Shown in pieces: positions 1-9,900 of a stretch of DNA of 64,000 nt; the stretch's first letter is position 1; each line of letters opens with the position of its first letter. The notes under the pieces are model-generated. The model was not told the DNA's origin. It ran no database searches and saw only the letters and a program-made list of their open reading frames with translations. Source of the DNA: Cycas panzhihuaensis (taxonomy: Eukaryota > Cycadophyta). The DNA is taken from positions 145,397,741-145,461,740 of the forward strand of contig CM041465.1 of the NCBI GenBank assembly GCA_023213395.1, given 5' to 3'. The position numbers and the translations under genes were made by a program.

Positions 1-481
1 TTCATCCTCAAAACTACTCAGAATTGGATTTATGATTTAAGTTTCATGAACCAAGTAGGTCTTATATCTTTATTATGGTTTGCACATTCCAAACCAGTGC
101 AATTCTAGAGTTGTCGGCACGTCTAAATCATAATGAAGGTTGCTTACTTTTTGTAGAACTGTTAATTTTATCATAACAGGAATGGAGAACCTAAAATGAA
201 AGGATTACTATCAATTAACATGAAAATTAATTTCATACCAATGATAAATCTTAGACATAATCATTTCTCATTAAAATTTTACAATGCATGGTACATGCAT
301 AAATACATGACTTAAGCAAAATATAAATCCTATCTAATGGACACGTGATGTGAGAGTTGTAACCCTCAATGACTCATCACTCACATAACAATAAAATATT
401 CTAAAATTTAATATGATACAAAACTTTTGGGGGAGGCTCATAATAAAACTTATAAGCCACAAATAAATATTAATGTCAACA
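1..481 (-). repeat. 3' LTR (partial) of minus-strand copia element J
   Basis: Read on the minus strand, a polypurine tract (AAAGGGGGG, about 482-490) is followed at 481 by TGTTGACATTAATA, a normal copia LTR start, directly after the end of the RNase H frame. The outer end of the LTR was not located because no second copy or TSD is visible, so where LTR passes into flanking DNA within 1-481 is unknown. No genes are seen here. Confidence 0.6.
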
Positions 482-483
482 CC

Positions 484-835
484 CCCCTTTAATGTTTATT
501 TCATTTCTTCTAACACCTAAACCATCCCTGAAACTATGGAATCTATCATGTACGAGTGGTTTGGTGAAGATGTCAGACAATTGTTCTTTTATTGGCCTAT
601 ACACCATCTCAATTGAACCTTTTTTAATAGATTCTCAAACAAAGTGGTGGTGCACCTCAATGTATTTGGTGTGAACATGGAACAGAAGATATTTCACAAT
701 TTTCAAAGTACTTTGATTGTAACAATACAAGATAGTTGGTTTCAATTGTGTTTGTCCTTATATGGTGTCCTAAGTCAAGTGAAAAGTCTAAAAACACAAG
801 CAATCTTTTTTGGTGTGTGGTGGGATCATTTTTAA
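484..835 (-). pseudogene. Copia RNase H C-terminal remnant (element J)
   Basis: The minus strand encodes the end of a Ty1/copia polyprotein. Visible landmarks are YCYNQSTLKIVK (family form YCDNQS, containing an RNase H active-site Asp, here changed to Tyr), FHVHTKYIEVHHHFV, and DIFTKPL near the C terminus, ending a few codons before the polypurine tract and LTR. One in-frame stop follows the HHHFV motif. The upstream part of the element is lost: the homology ends at about 835, where the leader of another copia (A1) begins in the opposite orientation. It is a dead fragment, and the junction at 835/836 is a rearrangement rather than a clean element end. Confidence 0.75.
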
Positions 836-1511
836 TCTTAAGTGTCTTTTTTTGTGTGTTGGCAACGCAAAACATATTTAAGTGCCTTTAAATCCTTTTT
901 TTTTTTTTAACACTAAGGAAATAATCATTTAAGCACTACATCTCATTTCAAACAACATTTTTTTTAGACAAATCAAAGATATTTTCATCATTTGAGACAT
1001 TGAACTTACATTGAACAAATTCCAGCATCATTTCAACCCACTTTTGATCATTCCAAAACATTAAAATTTTTTAAAATCTCAAGTGAGAGGCTCAAAAAAG
1101 GTTAATAATCTTGCCTCATTGTCTTAAGCTTCAAGCATTCCCTAGAAGACCAATTGACTGTATGGCCAATGCACAACAATTAAGACATCTTGTTGGGAGG
1201 CTCACAAAGGGTATTATTAGAGATGTGAACTCTTAAGGTAAAGCACAGCATGCTATGTAGATCAACCTTGTCTCAATGAACTAAAATTAATTTTTGGCCA
1301 ATTGTTGGATCTCATATATAAATCAGGGTTGGATCATTTGAGAGTGAAACCCTCCACTTTGTTTTTCACAATTTTCAGTTGTTGGAGCTCTCTTATACAT
1401 TAGAGTTGTTGTTGTGCTTGCAAGCGGAACTTAAGCAATGTAACACAATAGTTCCAAGGTCAATTTCTAGGTACAAAACTTAACTTTAAAAAAAATAAAA
1501 TAAAATAAAAC
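836..1511 (+). repeat. Leader (5' untranslated) fragment of copia A1
   Basis: From about 1080 this aligns by eye with the leaders of A2 (43240-43656) and A3 (60640-61070): shared phrases include a block of CCCTAGAAGACCAATTGACTG type, the GATCAACC block and GGAACTTAAGCAA shortly before the gag ATG at 1512. The part from 836 to about 1080 matches less clearly. It holds no gene. Confidence 0.6.
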
Positions 1512-1544
1512 ATGGTTGCATCTATGCTTAGTGCTAGCCCCATC

Positions 1545-2431
1545 TGTTGGGACATATTTTGACACATAGACCTTGAAGAAGACGAAATACAGACTTGCAT
1601 TGACCAGAGGAATGCAAGTACAGACTATACAAAGGTAAGCACTATGGAAAAAAGTGAAAAACATGCAATCTGGGTACGTATGACAGATGTGTACCTTTTT
1701 GGTACGCATTACAGGATGCATAGCATTTTTGGTACGCTAACAGACAGCAAGGTACATATGGACAGATCTGACCCAAAGGCACCCAAAATGATGACGTCAA
1801 CCCAAAAGGACATATGTACAGATGTACGGACCAAGAAAGACACCATTAAGGAGACTTAATCATGTGTTAAAGTGAAAGGGTACCTTAGTGACAACAAGGT
1901 ATGGTTATGACTTTGGGTCATAACCTTTCACCCAAAAGACATCAAAGGGGCATATTTAATGATGCTTTGAGGACCATTCCAGTGTGAGAGCCGAGTGATT
2001 CAATCCTATGGTATACTCTCGAGGGTGAGAGCCAAGTATTCAGGGACTCAATAGTACGGTAGCCAGTACGTATGTAAGCAGCACAAAGCAGTGTATAATG
2101 ATGTGTACTTTCCAGGAACGCATATGACAACAACAGTGTATGTCGTTGGAATGCACAGGGAATGCATTCCAGCACCTATTGTATAAAGACTTATTGCTTA
2201 ATAAAGGAAGAGTTACATGGAAATGTGGATTCTATGTGTTTTATGACAATTGGATGATGAATATGTGATGTTTATTATATTGTTGTGTGTAAACTATGAC
2301 ATGATTGTATGGAATTATGAAAAAATCTATGTAATCTAAGTGTAAGAACATGTTGACTGTATCCTAGACTAGACTGCCAGTGATACCTTGACAAGTGTAC
2401 CTATCTCAGTAGGGAGATACCCAAGTCAACA
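1545..2431 (+). repeat. 5' LTR of element B
   Basis: It is 887 bp, starting TGTTGGGACATATTTT and ending AAGTCAACA, and matches 7028-7919 throughout. TGGTTCCGTTGCC follows 1 nt after the end and sits where a primer binding site should be, but it is not the initiator Met sequence. The LTR contains several TTTGGTACG motifs and an AATAAAGG polyadenylation-like signal near 2200. Confidence 0.9.
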
Positions 2432-2804
2432 TTGGTTCCGTTGCCTACGTCCACTGAGGAGGGACTAAGGCCAGGAGTTTCACAAGGAGGAACATGTTCA
2501 AAGGACAAAGGACCCTGGCTGTCATCGTGATGGCAGGCTGTAACTAAGCCTCCGACAGCCAAGGGACCTTCCAATGCCACCTAAGAGGCCTTCAAAGGCG
2601 GGAGAGCCATAAAAGGATACTTCACCTAAGGGGAAAGAAACAAGTAGACAAAGAGCATTACGATGGTCAAAGGAGTCAAAATTGAGAAGGGCAAGAAGAC
2701 TAAGTTCGCATAATAACAAGACTAAATGACAGTACGTTGAAGAATCTGAGGCAAGTGGAGCCTAGACACCTCGGGAGCAAGGAGAGGGAAACAATGGCAA
2801 GCAA

Positions 2805-4487
2805 ATGGTATTAACACCTGCCCCAATCAAGTATGACCTGTTTAGCCCAGAAAGAGAAGAAAAACCAAAAGTGAATGAGGAACATAAAGACGCCCTAAGG
2901 AAGGAGGAGAATACACTCGTGGAAGATACCTTGAAGGACCTAAGTGATAACGAGAAGAAGGCAGAGGAAGGCCCCTCGGCATATTGGGAGAATAAGTTAA
3001 CAAGGCAGCGTTTTGAGGATTCATCACACAGAGGGTCTGAGCAATCATATATAGTGGTCACACCATTGACAGTACAAGTGCCAGGTGTGCCGGAGCCTAT
3101 ACACATAAAGACACCATTCAAGAATCCCCTATTTGGAAGGGATAGCATTGTAGTAAGCACTCCGAACACACCACCTAAAGTGAAAGGTGAAGAGGAAAAA
3201 ATAGAATCCCTTGAAGAGGAAAAAGGAGAAGAATCACCACTGGGTGGAACACCAGTGTAGTCACCCAAGATGGACGACTACAAAGATTTTGATAAATTGA
3301 TCTTTAATGACACCTCAGATGCAGCAGAACATGTATATTTGTTCTAAAACTTGATTGATGTAAAGAAAATCACAGATGAAGATGAAACAAAGGCCAGATT
3401 CGCTTCCATATTGAGGGGAGTACCATTGGCATGGTACAAGGAGTTGAATAAGAAGGAAACATGGGCCAACATAAAGAAGTCTTTTGAGGAAAGGTTTCAG
3501 AAGTTCTGACACAATGAAGCGGTAGAAATTGCCTTAAGGGAAAACAAACCAAGACTGGGAGAATCAGTATTGACTTATATCAGCCAAATGAAAATCATAG
3601 TTGCCAATATGATCAACGAGACAGTGACAGACCACAACATGAAGAATTATTTTGTCAGAGGATTAAATGAAAAGCTGAGAGCTATGATGCATGCACATCC
3701 ATTGAAATCGTTTAAAAATGCCCAGGATTTGGCATTAGATTTTGAAGTAGAGATGGACGCTCAAGCCGAAGGGCACGGCCCCCTCCTACTAACATTATAA
3801 GAGGAGATAAGGGAAATCAAGCAGAATTAGCATAATCGACCCTTCTGTCAGGTGGGAGTCTCAAAAGAGGAATCAGAAGTGGAAGCTTTGAGAAAGGAAG
3901 TAGCAAGATTAAAGATGAAAAATAGCAGAGAAGAGGAAGTGGCAAAGAAAAAAAAGGACCGAGAGTTTAAGGTTCAAAAATGGTGCCACATTTGCGAAGA
4001 AAGTTCACACATGACGAAGGAATGTGAAATCAATTCGAAAAATAATGCAATGCACCAAAGAAATAAATGGTGCCACATATGTGATATGGATAGTCATATG
4101 ACAAAGGATTGTTTTTACAATCCTAGAGGAAGATTATACAGAGGACGAAGTAGGGGAAGACAAGGCAACCCACCTCAGAATGTATACACAACGAGGAGTA
4201 CGCAAGAATCCTCGAAGAAGAAACAACCCATGAGGAGATGCCTCATATGTCTACAATTTAGACATTGGAAAGCGGAATGCCCAACTAAGTGGGAGTATGA
4301 ACAAAAACCGTTCGTATGCAACAATTGTGGGCCAAGTGAGCATAGAACAGAAGATTGCAAAGGGAAAGCCAAGGCCACCAATTTAATGACCATCATATCA
4401 GAGAATAGTAAAAATGTAAAACTCCAAAAGAAGCAAAAGGAGAACGCGGATGAAGGGTATCCAAACCCACAAACCGAGATAAATTGA
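2805..4487 (+). pseudogene. Gag of element B, with four zinc knuckles
   Basis: A plus-strand frame begins at ATG 2805 with an acidic, Lys/Glu-rich N-terminal region (to 3260). It continues after stops into a retrotransposon gag capsid region (about 3270-3800; landmarks RGVPLAWYKEL, KKSFEERFQKF, YFVRGLNEKLR) and then a basic, coiled-coil-like stretch. The nucleocapsid part (3852-4487) has four CX2CX4HX4C zinc knuckles at 3984-4025, 4071-4112, 4239-4280 and 4317-4358; the first two share CHIC...SHMTK and look like a duplication. An Arg/Gly-rich linker lies between the second and third. Stops at about 3258, 3345, 3508 and 3798 break the capsid part. Most gypsy gags carry one or two knuckles, so four is unusual. 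Confidence 0.85.
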
Positions 4488-4869
4488 TTCCGACAAGCAA
4501 AGCAAGTATTGGAAGAGTTAACCCAGATGGAAACTATGCTACCAATGGGCAAACAAAAAACTAAACATGTGTACGTAAGAAAAAATAGACAAAAGGAAAA
4601 AGAGAAAGTACTGGAGGAACAAAAAACACAACCTCAAGTGGTACAAATGGAGGAATTATTTAAAGGGTTATCAACCGAGGATATTCCATGGATGTTGTTG
4701 TTGATGGAAAACCTAGTCAAAGAATTACAACTAACAATCCCCCTATGTCAAGTAATAGATTGGATTAAGGGAGGAATATTACAAGGAATTACCAAGAGTT
4801 TAAAGAAAGTGATGCCATCCTTCGACTTGGATCCCATGGTAACAATCACTGTGTTGGGAAAAAACTCTC

Positions 4870-5123
4870 GAAGGTAATCGTGGATGGAGGAGCTACCGTG
4901 AATGTACTGCCAACCTCAACATAGTGGAAGTTGGGAAGCCCAAAGTTGGAGGTAGCAACTTATTCGTTGAATTTAGCAAATGAATTGTTGGTATGACTCG
5001 TGGGGAAACTTGCCAACATCAAGGTGGATGTGGTAGTAATTGTCGTCAAAATCGATTTCACAATTGTGCAAACAAAGAAGGGTGCAACACCCTATCCAGC
5101 CTTATTGGGGAGACCTTGGTTAT
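4870..5123 (+). pseudogene. Aspartic protease (retropepsin) remnant of element B
   Basis: One frame reads VIVDGGATVNVLP, where the family active site is usually D-S/T-G-A (here D-G-G-A), and ends with LLGRPWL, the conserved second signature of gypsy proteases, about 75 residues later. Two in-frame stops interrupt it. It follows gag and precedes the long open frame at 5168. In an intact element it would cleave the Gag-Pol polyprotein; this copy is inactive. Confidence 0.7.
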
Positions 5124-5167
5124 AGAAAACACAATGTCTCCAAAGTTGAAAAGATGTAACCTTCACA

Positions 5168-6088
5168 TTGTCAAATGGAGGAAATGAAGTGGTACTACCA
5201 ATGTTCAGAAAGAATTCGATTGAAGTAATACCAGACGACGGATCAAGCACGACCATTATGAGTGAAGCAACAACATCTTCGTTTCACGAAGGAAATCTCT
5301 ACCACACAGTCGAAGAACCAACCAAAATAATTGACCTCCAAGAGACAGAGCCAACTTACTTCGGAGAAATCTACAATTCTTCCGACGACGAGAATGGAAT
5401 GAAATTCATGGATTATTGGCTACAAGACGCATATGAAGTCAACCCTTCATCCTATAGGTGTAACCTACTTTCTCGGAATGTAACTGAGGACGTTGATATT
5501 AAATCTAAATCTATTGATTATATGAGTATTAATAATAACATAAAATACCTAGACCCAAACACAAATCCCCCTTTTAACCCAAACCCTTACCTTAATTCAC
5601 CTCTTGATACCCCAACCCTCTCTAATCCTAACCTTCCCTCTACCTCCAGTGTGGGTCTTGAGGTAGATTGCCCTTCCCCACCCCCATCCCAACCTGAGGA
5701 AGAAAGTAACAAACCTTCCTCATCTTCTTTAGAGGCACACCTACCCAGCGAAAGATACTTTTCAACCATCGGCGCCAAATTTGAGGAAGAAGAAAAGGAA
5801 CTTGCTGAGAGTATCCCTAGAGATTCTGGTCTAGGAAACAAAATTGCCACTCCAAAAAATAGAAATCATGAAGAATACGTTGGAGATTATGTGAAGCCCT
5901 TTTATGGAGAACAACTATATGGAACTGCCCACTTAATATATTGTATAAAATATTGGTTCGGAGAAGAAATAAAAGATCACAAGAAGAAATCGACAAAGCA
6001 AACCACATCAAGGGAAAGGCGAAAAAAGACAAGGCACGGCCGCCACAACAAGACATCATATTTCAAGAAGGGTGATCAAGTATGGTGA
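5168..6088 (+). CDS. 306-codon open frame of element B, unknown protein with integrase tail at the end
   Basis: This is the longest unbroken frame in element B. It opens at a TTG; no convincing ATG start marks the N terminus, so it is probably an internal part of a former polyprotein. Residues 1-100 are acidic and Ser/Thr-rich and may continue the region after the protease. Residues about 120-200 are rich in Pro, Asn, Leu and Ser (NPNPYLNSP, SPPPSQPEEES). The last 60 residues are highly basic and lead into the KKGDQVW motif that begins the gypsy integrase C-terminal domain. The frame therefore spans the site where reverse transcriptase, RNase H and the integrase core were lost. I do not recognise the middle; it may be non-coding sequence that happens to be open. 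Confidence 0.45.
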   Translation: MSNGGNEVVLPMFRKNSIEVIPDDGSSTTIMSEATTSSFHEGNLYHTVEEPTKIIDLQETEPTYFGEIYNSSDDENGMKFMDYWLQDAYEVNPSSYRCNLLSRNVTEDVDIKSKSIDYMSINNNIKYLDPNTNPPFNPNPYLNSPLDTPTLSNPNLPSTSSVGLEVDCPSPPPSQPEEESNKPSSSSLEAHLPSERYFSTIGAKFEEEEKELAESIPRDSGLGNKIATPKNRNHEEYVGDYVKPFYGEQLYGTAHLIYCIKYWFGEEIKDHKKKSTKQTTSRERRKKTRHGRHNKTSYFKKGDQVW

Positions 6089-6256
6089 TTCGACAACAAA
6101 TCCCAAATACCCCAAAGATAATTGAAGATGCATTGGAAAGGCCCATATATGATTGAGAAGGTGTACAAGAATGGCATTATCCAGTTGAAGAAACTATCAA
6201 GCCAACTACTGCCTGAAATGGTCAAGGGTAGTAAATTGAAACCCTATATCAACTAG
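5900..6256 (+). pseudogene. Integrase C-terminal domain remnant (element B)
   Basis: After KKGDQVW and one stop at 6086-6088, the frame reads FDNKSQIPQ, MHWKGPYMIEKVYKNG, IQLKKLS and GSKLKPYIN before the final stop at 6254. This is the order seen in the gypsy integrase C-terminal (GPY/F) domain: basic linker, GD.V, R.KL...W.GPY.V, NG...L, VNG..LKPY. The HHCC zinc domain and the DDE catalytic core are absent upstream. No chromodomain follows. Confidence 0.75.
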
Positions 6257-7027
6257 GGTGGAACAACTTACTAGTCGAATCAACTGGCTGTACCATATCG
6301 TGTTGCATGAAGTTGAGGCAAATCAGATTGCCTTGGTATTGAAACGTGATTCAGTTCAATATGTAAACAAAAAATTAAAAAAAATCACAAAACAGAAAAA
6401 ACAACCGTAACTCATATCATACAAATAAGCAATATGGTAAAACATGGAGGAAAGATATATTATCATACGAAAAATCAAGGGAATGTTGAACAAAACAAAA
6501 CAAAGGCATTAAAAAAATAAATAGATAAATAAATTTAAATATTCTGTGTACGTACATATCAAATACACTATACATACCAAAAAAGGAACTCCTATTCAAC
6601 ACCGTACCAAACAAGTGATACGAAGAAGTGCTAAGAGGAGACAAGATGAGGGAAAATTTGAGGAAGAAGTTGACGCAGAACTCTCCCTTGAGGAATGGAC
6701 GAAGTCTCCCTACAATGGAAACATGGGTCACATCATCACAGCCAACCCAAACAGAAGGAAAAACAGAAGAAATAATTCATTTGATCAAGGGAATGGAGGA
6801 GGAATATAAGGCAAAAATAGCTACCCTTCAAGAAAAGATCAAAGAGAAAGATTCCATAATAGCAACCCTCACTCAAATCAACAAGGAAATTCTGGCTGCA
6901 CGAGACCCAACAACAGAGCAAAGGCAGCAAGGGCAGCCTTAGAATGGAGAAGGGGAAGGATACCCCAAATTTTGAATTTTTTTGATGAGCAAGGATGCTC
7001 AACCCAATCAGGTTGACCCAGGATAGA
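6257..7027 (+). CDS. 3' region of element B with a small coiled-coil frame
   Basis: This lies between the integrase tail and the 3' LTR. An open frame at 6628-6942 (GTG first, ATG at 6646) encodes about 100 residues. Its second half is a heptad-like Glu/Lys-rich helix (MEEEYKAKIATLQEKIKEKD) followed by a Gln-rich end. An overlapping frame (6546-6809) is also open. Extra frames after pol occur in some plant LTR elements, but I do not recognise this one. The sequence from 6960 to 7027 lacks the usual long purine tract next to the LTR; the nearest purine-rich run is GGAGAAGGGGAAGGATA at about 6944-6960. Confidence 0.35.
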
Positions 7028-7919
7028 TGTTGGGACATATTTTGACACATAGACCTTGAGGAAGACGGAATACAGGCTTGTATTGACCAGAGGAATGCAA
7101 GTACAGACAGTACGGAGGGACGCACTGTGGAAAAAGGTGAAAAACATGCAATCTGGGTACGTATGACAGATATGTACCTTTTTGGTACACATTACAGGAT
7201 GCGTACCATTTTCGGTACGCTAACAGATAGCAAGGTACATATGGACAGACATGACCCAAAGGCACCCAGAAATGATGATGTCAACCCAAAAGGACATATG
7301 TACAGATGTACGGACCAAGCAAGACACCATTAAGGAGACTTGATCATGTGTTAAAGTGAAAGGGTAACTTGGTGACAAAAAGGTATGGCTATGACTTTGG
7401 GTCATAACCTTTCACCCAAAAGGCATCAAAGGGACATATTTAATGATGCTTTAAGGACCATTCCAAAGGTGACAAATGAAAGTGATTCAATCCTATGGTA
7501 TACTCTCGAGGGTGAGAGCCAAGTATTCAAGGACTCAACAGTACGGTAGCCAGTACATATGCAAGCAACACAAAGCAGTGTATAATGATGTGTACTTTCC
7601 AGGAATGCATATGACAACAACAATGTATGTGGCTGGAATGCGTAGGGAATCCATTCCAGCACCTATTGTATAAAGACTTATTGCTTAATAAAGGAAGTTA
7701 CGTGGAAATGTGGATTCTATGTGTTTTATGAGAATTGGATGATGAATATGTGTTGTTTATTATATTGTTGTGTGTAAACTGTAACATGATTCTATGGAAT
7801 TATGAACAAATATGTGTAATCTAAGTGTATGAACATGTTGACTGTATCCTAGACTAGACTGCCAATGATACCTTGACAAGTGTACTTATCTCAATAGGGA
7901 GATAAACCATAAGTCAACA
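7028..7919 (+). repeat. 3' LTR of element B
   Basis: It is 892 bp with the same TGTTGGGACA start and AAGTCAACA end as the 5' copy, followed by TSD CCATC at 7920-7924 and then the resumed gag frame of A1. Confidence 0.9.
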
Positions 7920-7924
7920 CCATC

Positions 7925-8700
7925 AAACTCACTAAAAAGGAAAAAATTTCAACATTGAAGAAACATGCTAAAATTTTATTGATTATAAATGAATTGTGCA
8001 CATATGTGTGTGGCAGAATCATCAAACCTGCACCAACTCCTGACCTAACAAATCTAAACAATGTAATCCTTGCTGATCTTTGTGCACTTGTTGCATTCAA
8101 TGCCAAAGATGAAATTGCATTGCCTTTTATTCATTTAACTATAAATGACAATGTTGATCAAAATATTAAGTCAACCATTACTTTCAAAGAAGCTTGGGAC
8201 ATTATTTTATCATTGTAAGAAAGACGAGATGAGGCTCATATTGTAATGACAAATGCTAAATTGTTTAGCTTGCAATTTATAAAGTGCATGGCAGCACATT
8301 TGTTTAATGTAAAAGCAATCAACAATCAATTGATTGTACTTAGCAAACCAACTTCAAATGAAGATCTAGTAACAATTATTCATGTTCTTCCAAAGAATAC
8401 AATGGTTTCATCTCTGCCATTTCTTGCAATGATACATTATCAACCATGACTTTTAATGAGCTAAAGGGCCTTTTGTTACAAGAATAGGAGATATATTCAC
8501 GTCAAGATAAAGCAGGATCATCAAGTGCTTCCATTGAAAAGCACAAGGGTAAACAACTCATGGCTACAAGCAAAATTCTCAAAAGAAATTTGGCAACTTG
8601 AACCTTAATGGTGGAGAGACAAAATCAATCAATTGTCATTATTATGGCAAAGTTGGTCACATACAACTGAAATTCAGAAAGAAACAGGATGACATGTGTC
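7925..8700 (+). pseudogene. Gag of copia A1 (resumed after insertion of B)
   Basis: The frame interrupted at codon 11 (1512-1544) continues here: IKLT, then LIINELCTYV, AFNAKDEIALPFIHL, DNVDQNI, EAWDIILSL and ERRDEAHIVM. This order matches the gags at 23801 (C), 43657 (A2) and 61071 (A3). A stop after DIILSL (8216) and later frameshifts disable it. A zinc-knuckle remnant (CHYYGKVGHIQLK) lies at about 8636-8676; its second Cys is changed to Tyr and the terminal Cys is lost. In an intact element this protein forms the virus-like particle that packages element RNA. Confidence 0.85.
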
Positions 8701-8829
8701 AGCAACAACCCCCATCTGGACCAAATTGAGGTGGCTATTGAGGAGATCATAATAACAACCAATGTGGGGCATATTGTGGTGGTAATCAAGGCCACATAGC
8801 CCAACATAATCAAAACGATAAACTGTTTT

Positions 8830-9900
8830 GCGCATCTGGTGATTATAAAAACAACACTTGGGGTTACTGATTTTGGAGCATCTTATCATATGACAGGAGA
8901 TGCAAATATATTGATTGATATACATAAGAAGAAGGGTGAACTAGTGACCTTTGGTGATAATGTCGTTGAAATTTCTGGTGTTGGAAAAGCTGCTCCCATT
9001 AATGAACAAAACCCTTCTCAAACATTTTTTCATCGATAATGTGTTTATAGCACCTGGCACATCTAAAACTACTGTCTATTAGTTAATGAGACAAACAACA
9101 AATGAGTGTATTATTCAAAAACAAAAAATATGTAACTAGAGACAAGAAAGTCCAAGTGGATGCAATTGGACATGAAGACCATGGCCTCTATAAATTAGAT
9201 GTTACTCTTGGAAAATCTCATACCTTAATCTCATAATCAATCACTAAGGAACAACTGTGGTATGAGAGACTAGGTCATTTAAACCTAGACATTATCAAAT
9301 TAATCGATTACCCAAAATTTCAGCAAATAAATGCCTATGTGAAGCATGTCTTATGGAGAAACAACATTGAGAACCTTTTCAAAAAGGTAAAGCATAAGAG
9401 AACACAATGCGCATTGTAGTTGGCACATACAAATATTATATGGACCCATGTCCAACTAATCACTTGGTGGAGCTCTTTATTCCATCACCTTCATTAATGA
9501 ATTTTCACACAAAATGTGGGCTTGCTTCTTGAAACATAAATTAGAAGCTCTCATAAAGCTTAAAGAATTTAAACTTGTAGAGAAAGAGTAAGACATGAAG
9601 ATCAAAATACTTAGGTCTGATAATGGTGGTGAGTTTACATCAAATGAATTCAACCAGTTTTGCACTCAACAAGACATCAAACAACAATTTTTTTCACCTT
9701 ATACACCTCAACGAAATGGTGTGGTTGAAAGAATAAACCGAACACTTGTCAACAAAGCAAAAGCCATGATACGAGCAAAAGGCCCTATGTGATCTTATTG
9801 GATAGAAGTAGTACACACAGCTAAGTACCTTACAAATAAAAGCTCCACAACTATGTCTAGAACATAACACTAAAGGAGGCCTAGACCAGCTAAAAACCAA
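8830..9900 (+). pseudogene. Protease and integrase of copia A1
   Basis: The protease remnant at about 8860-9060 has VTDFGASYHMTGDAN (family form W-I-x-D-S-G-A-S-x-H-M-T; the Ser is Phe here) and VTFGDN. Integrase follows: LWYERLGHLNLD of the GAG-pre-integrase region at about 9257, and catalytic-core remnants at 9480-9790 including SDNGGEFTSNEFNQF and YTPQRNGVVERINRTL. Stops and frameshifts are frequent. It is non-functional. Confidence 0.8.

Larger units (their letters stand above)
1545..7919 (+). mobile_element. Gypsy-type element B, non-autonomous (no reverse transcriptase)
   Basis: It is bounded by LTRs starting TGTTGGGACA and ending AAGTCAACA, with 5-bp TSD CCATC at 1540-1544 and 7920-7924. 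The target was codon 11-12 of A1 gag. Internal order: gag with four zinc knuckles, aspartic protease, a long open frame of unknown content, an integrase C-terminal tail, then a small coiled-coil frame before the 3' LTR. Reverse transcriptase, RNase H and the integrase catalytic core are absent, so it would have needed another element's enzymes to move. LTR divergence is roughly 7-8% by eye, so the insertion is old. Confidence 0.9.

Noticed and set aside
2433-2445. Initiator-Met primer binding site in element B
   Set aside because: TGGTTCCGTTGCC shares only the first five bases with the initiator Met site; another tRNA may be used, but I cannot name it.
2762-3268. 168-codon minus-strand open frame opposite the start of B gag
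   Set aside because: It mirrors the plus-strand gag frame, whose Lys/Glu-rich coding gives a Ser/Phe/Pro-rich antisense frame. No domain or neighbouring minus-strand features support it.
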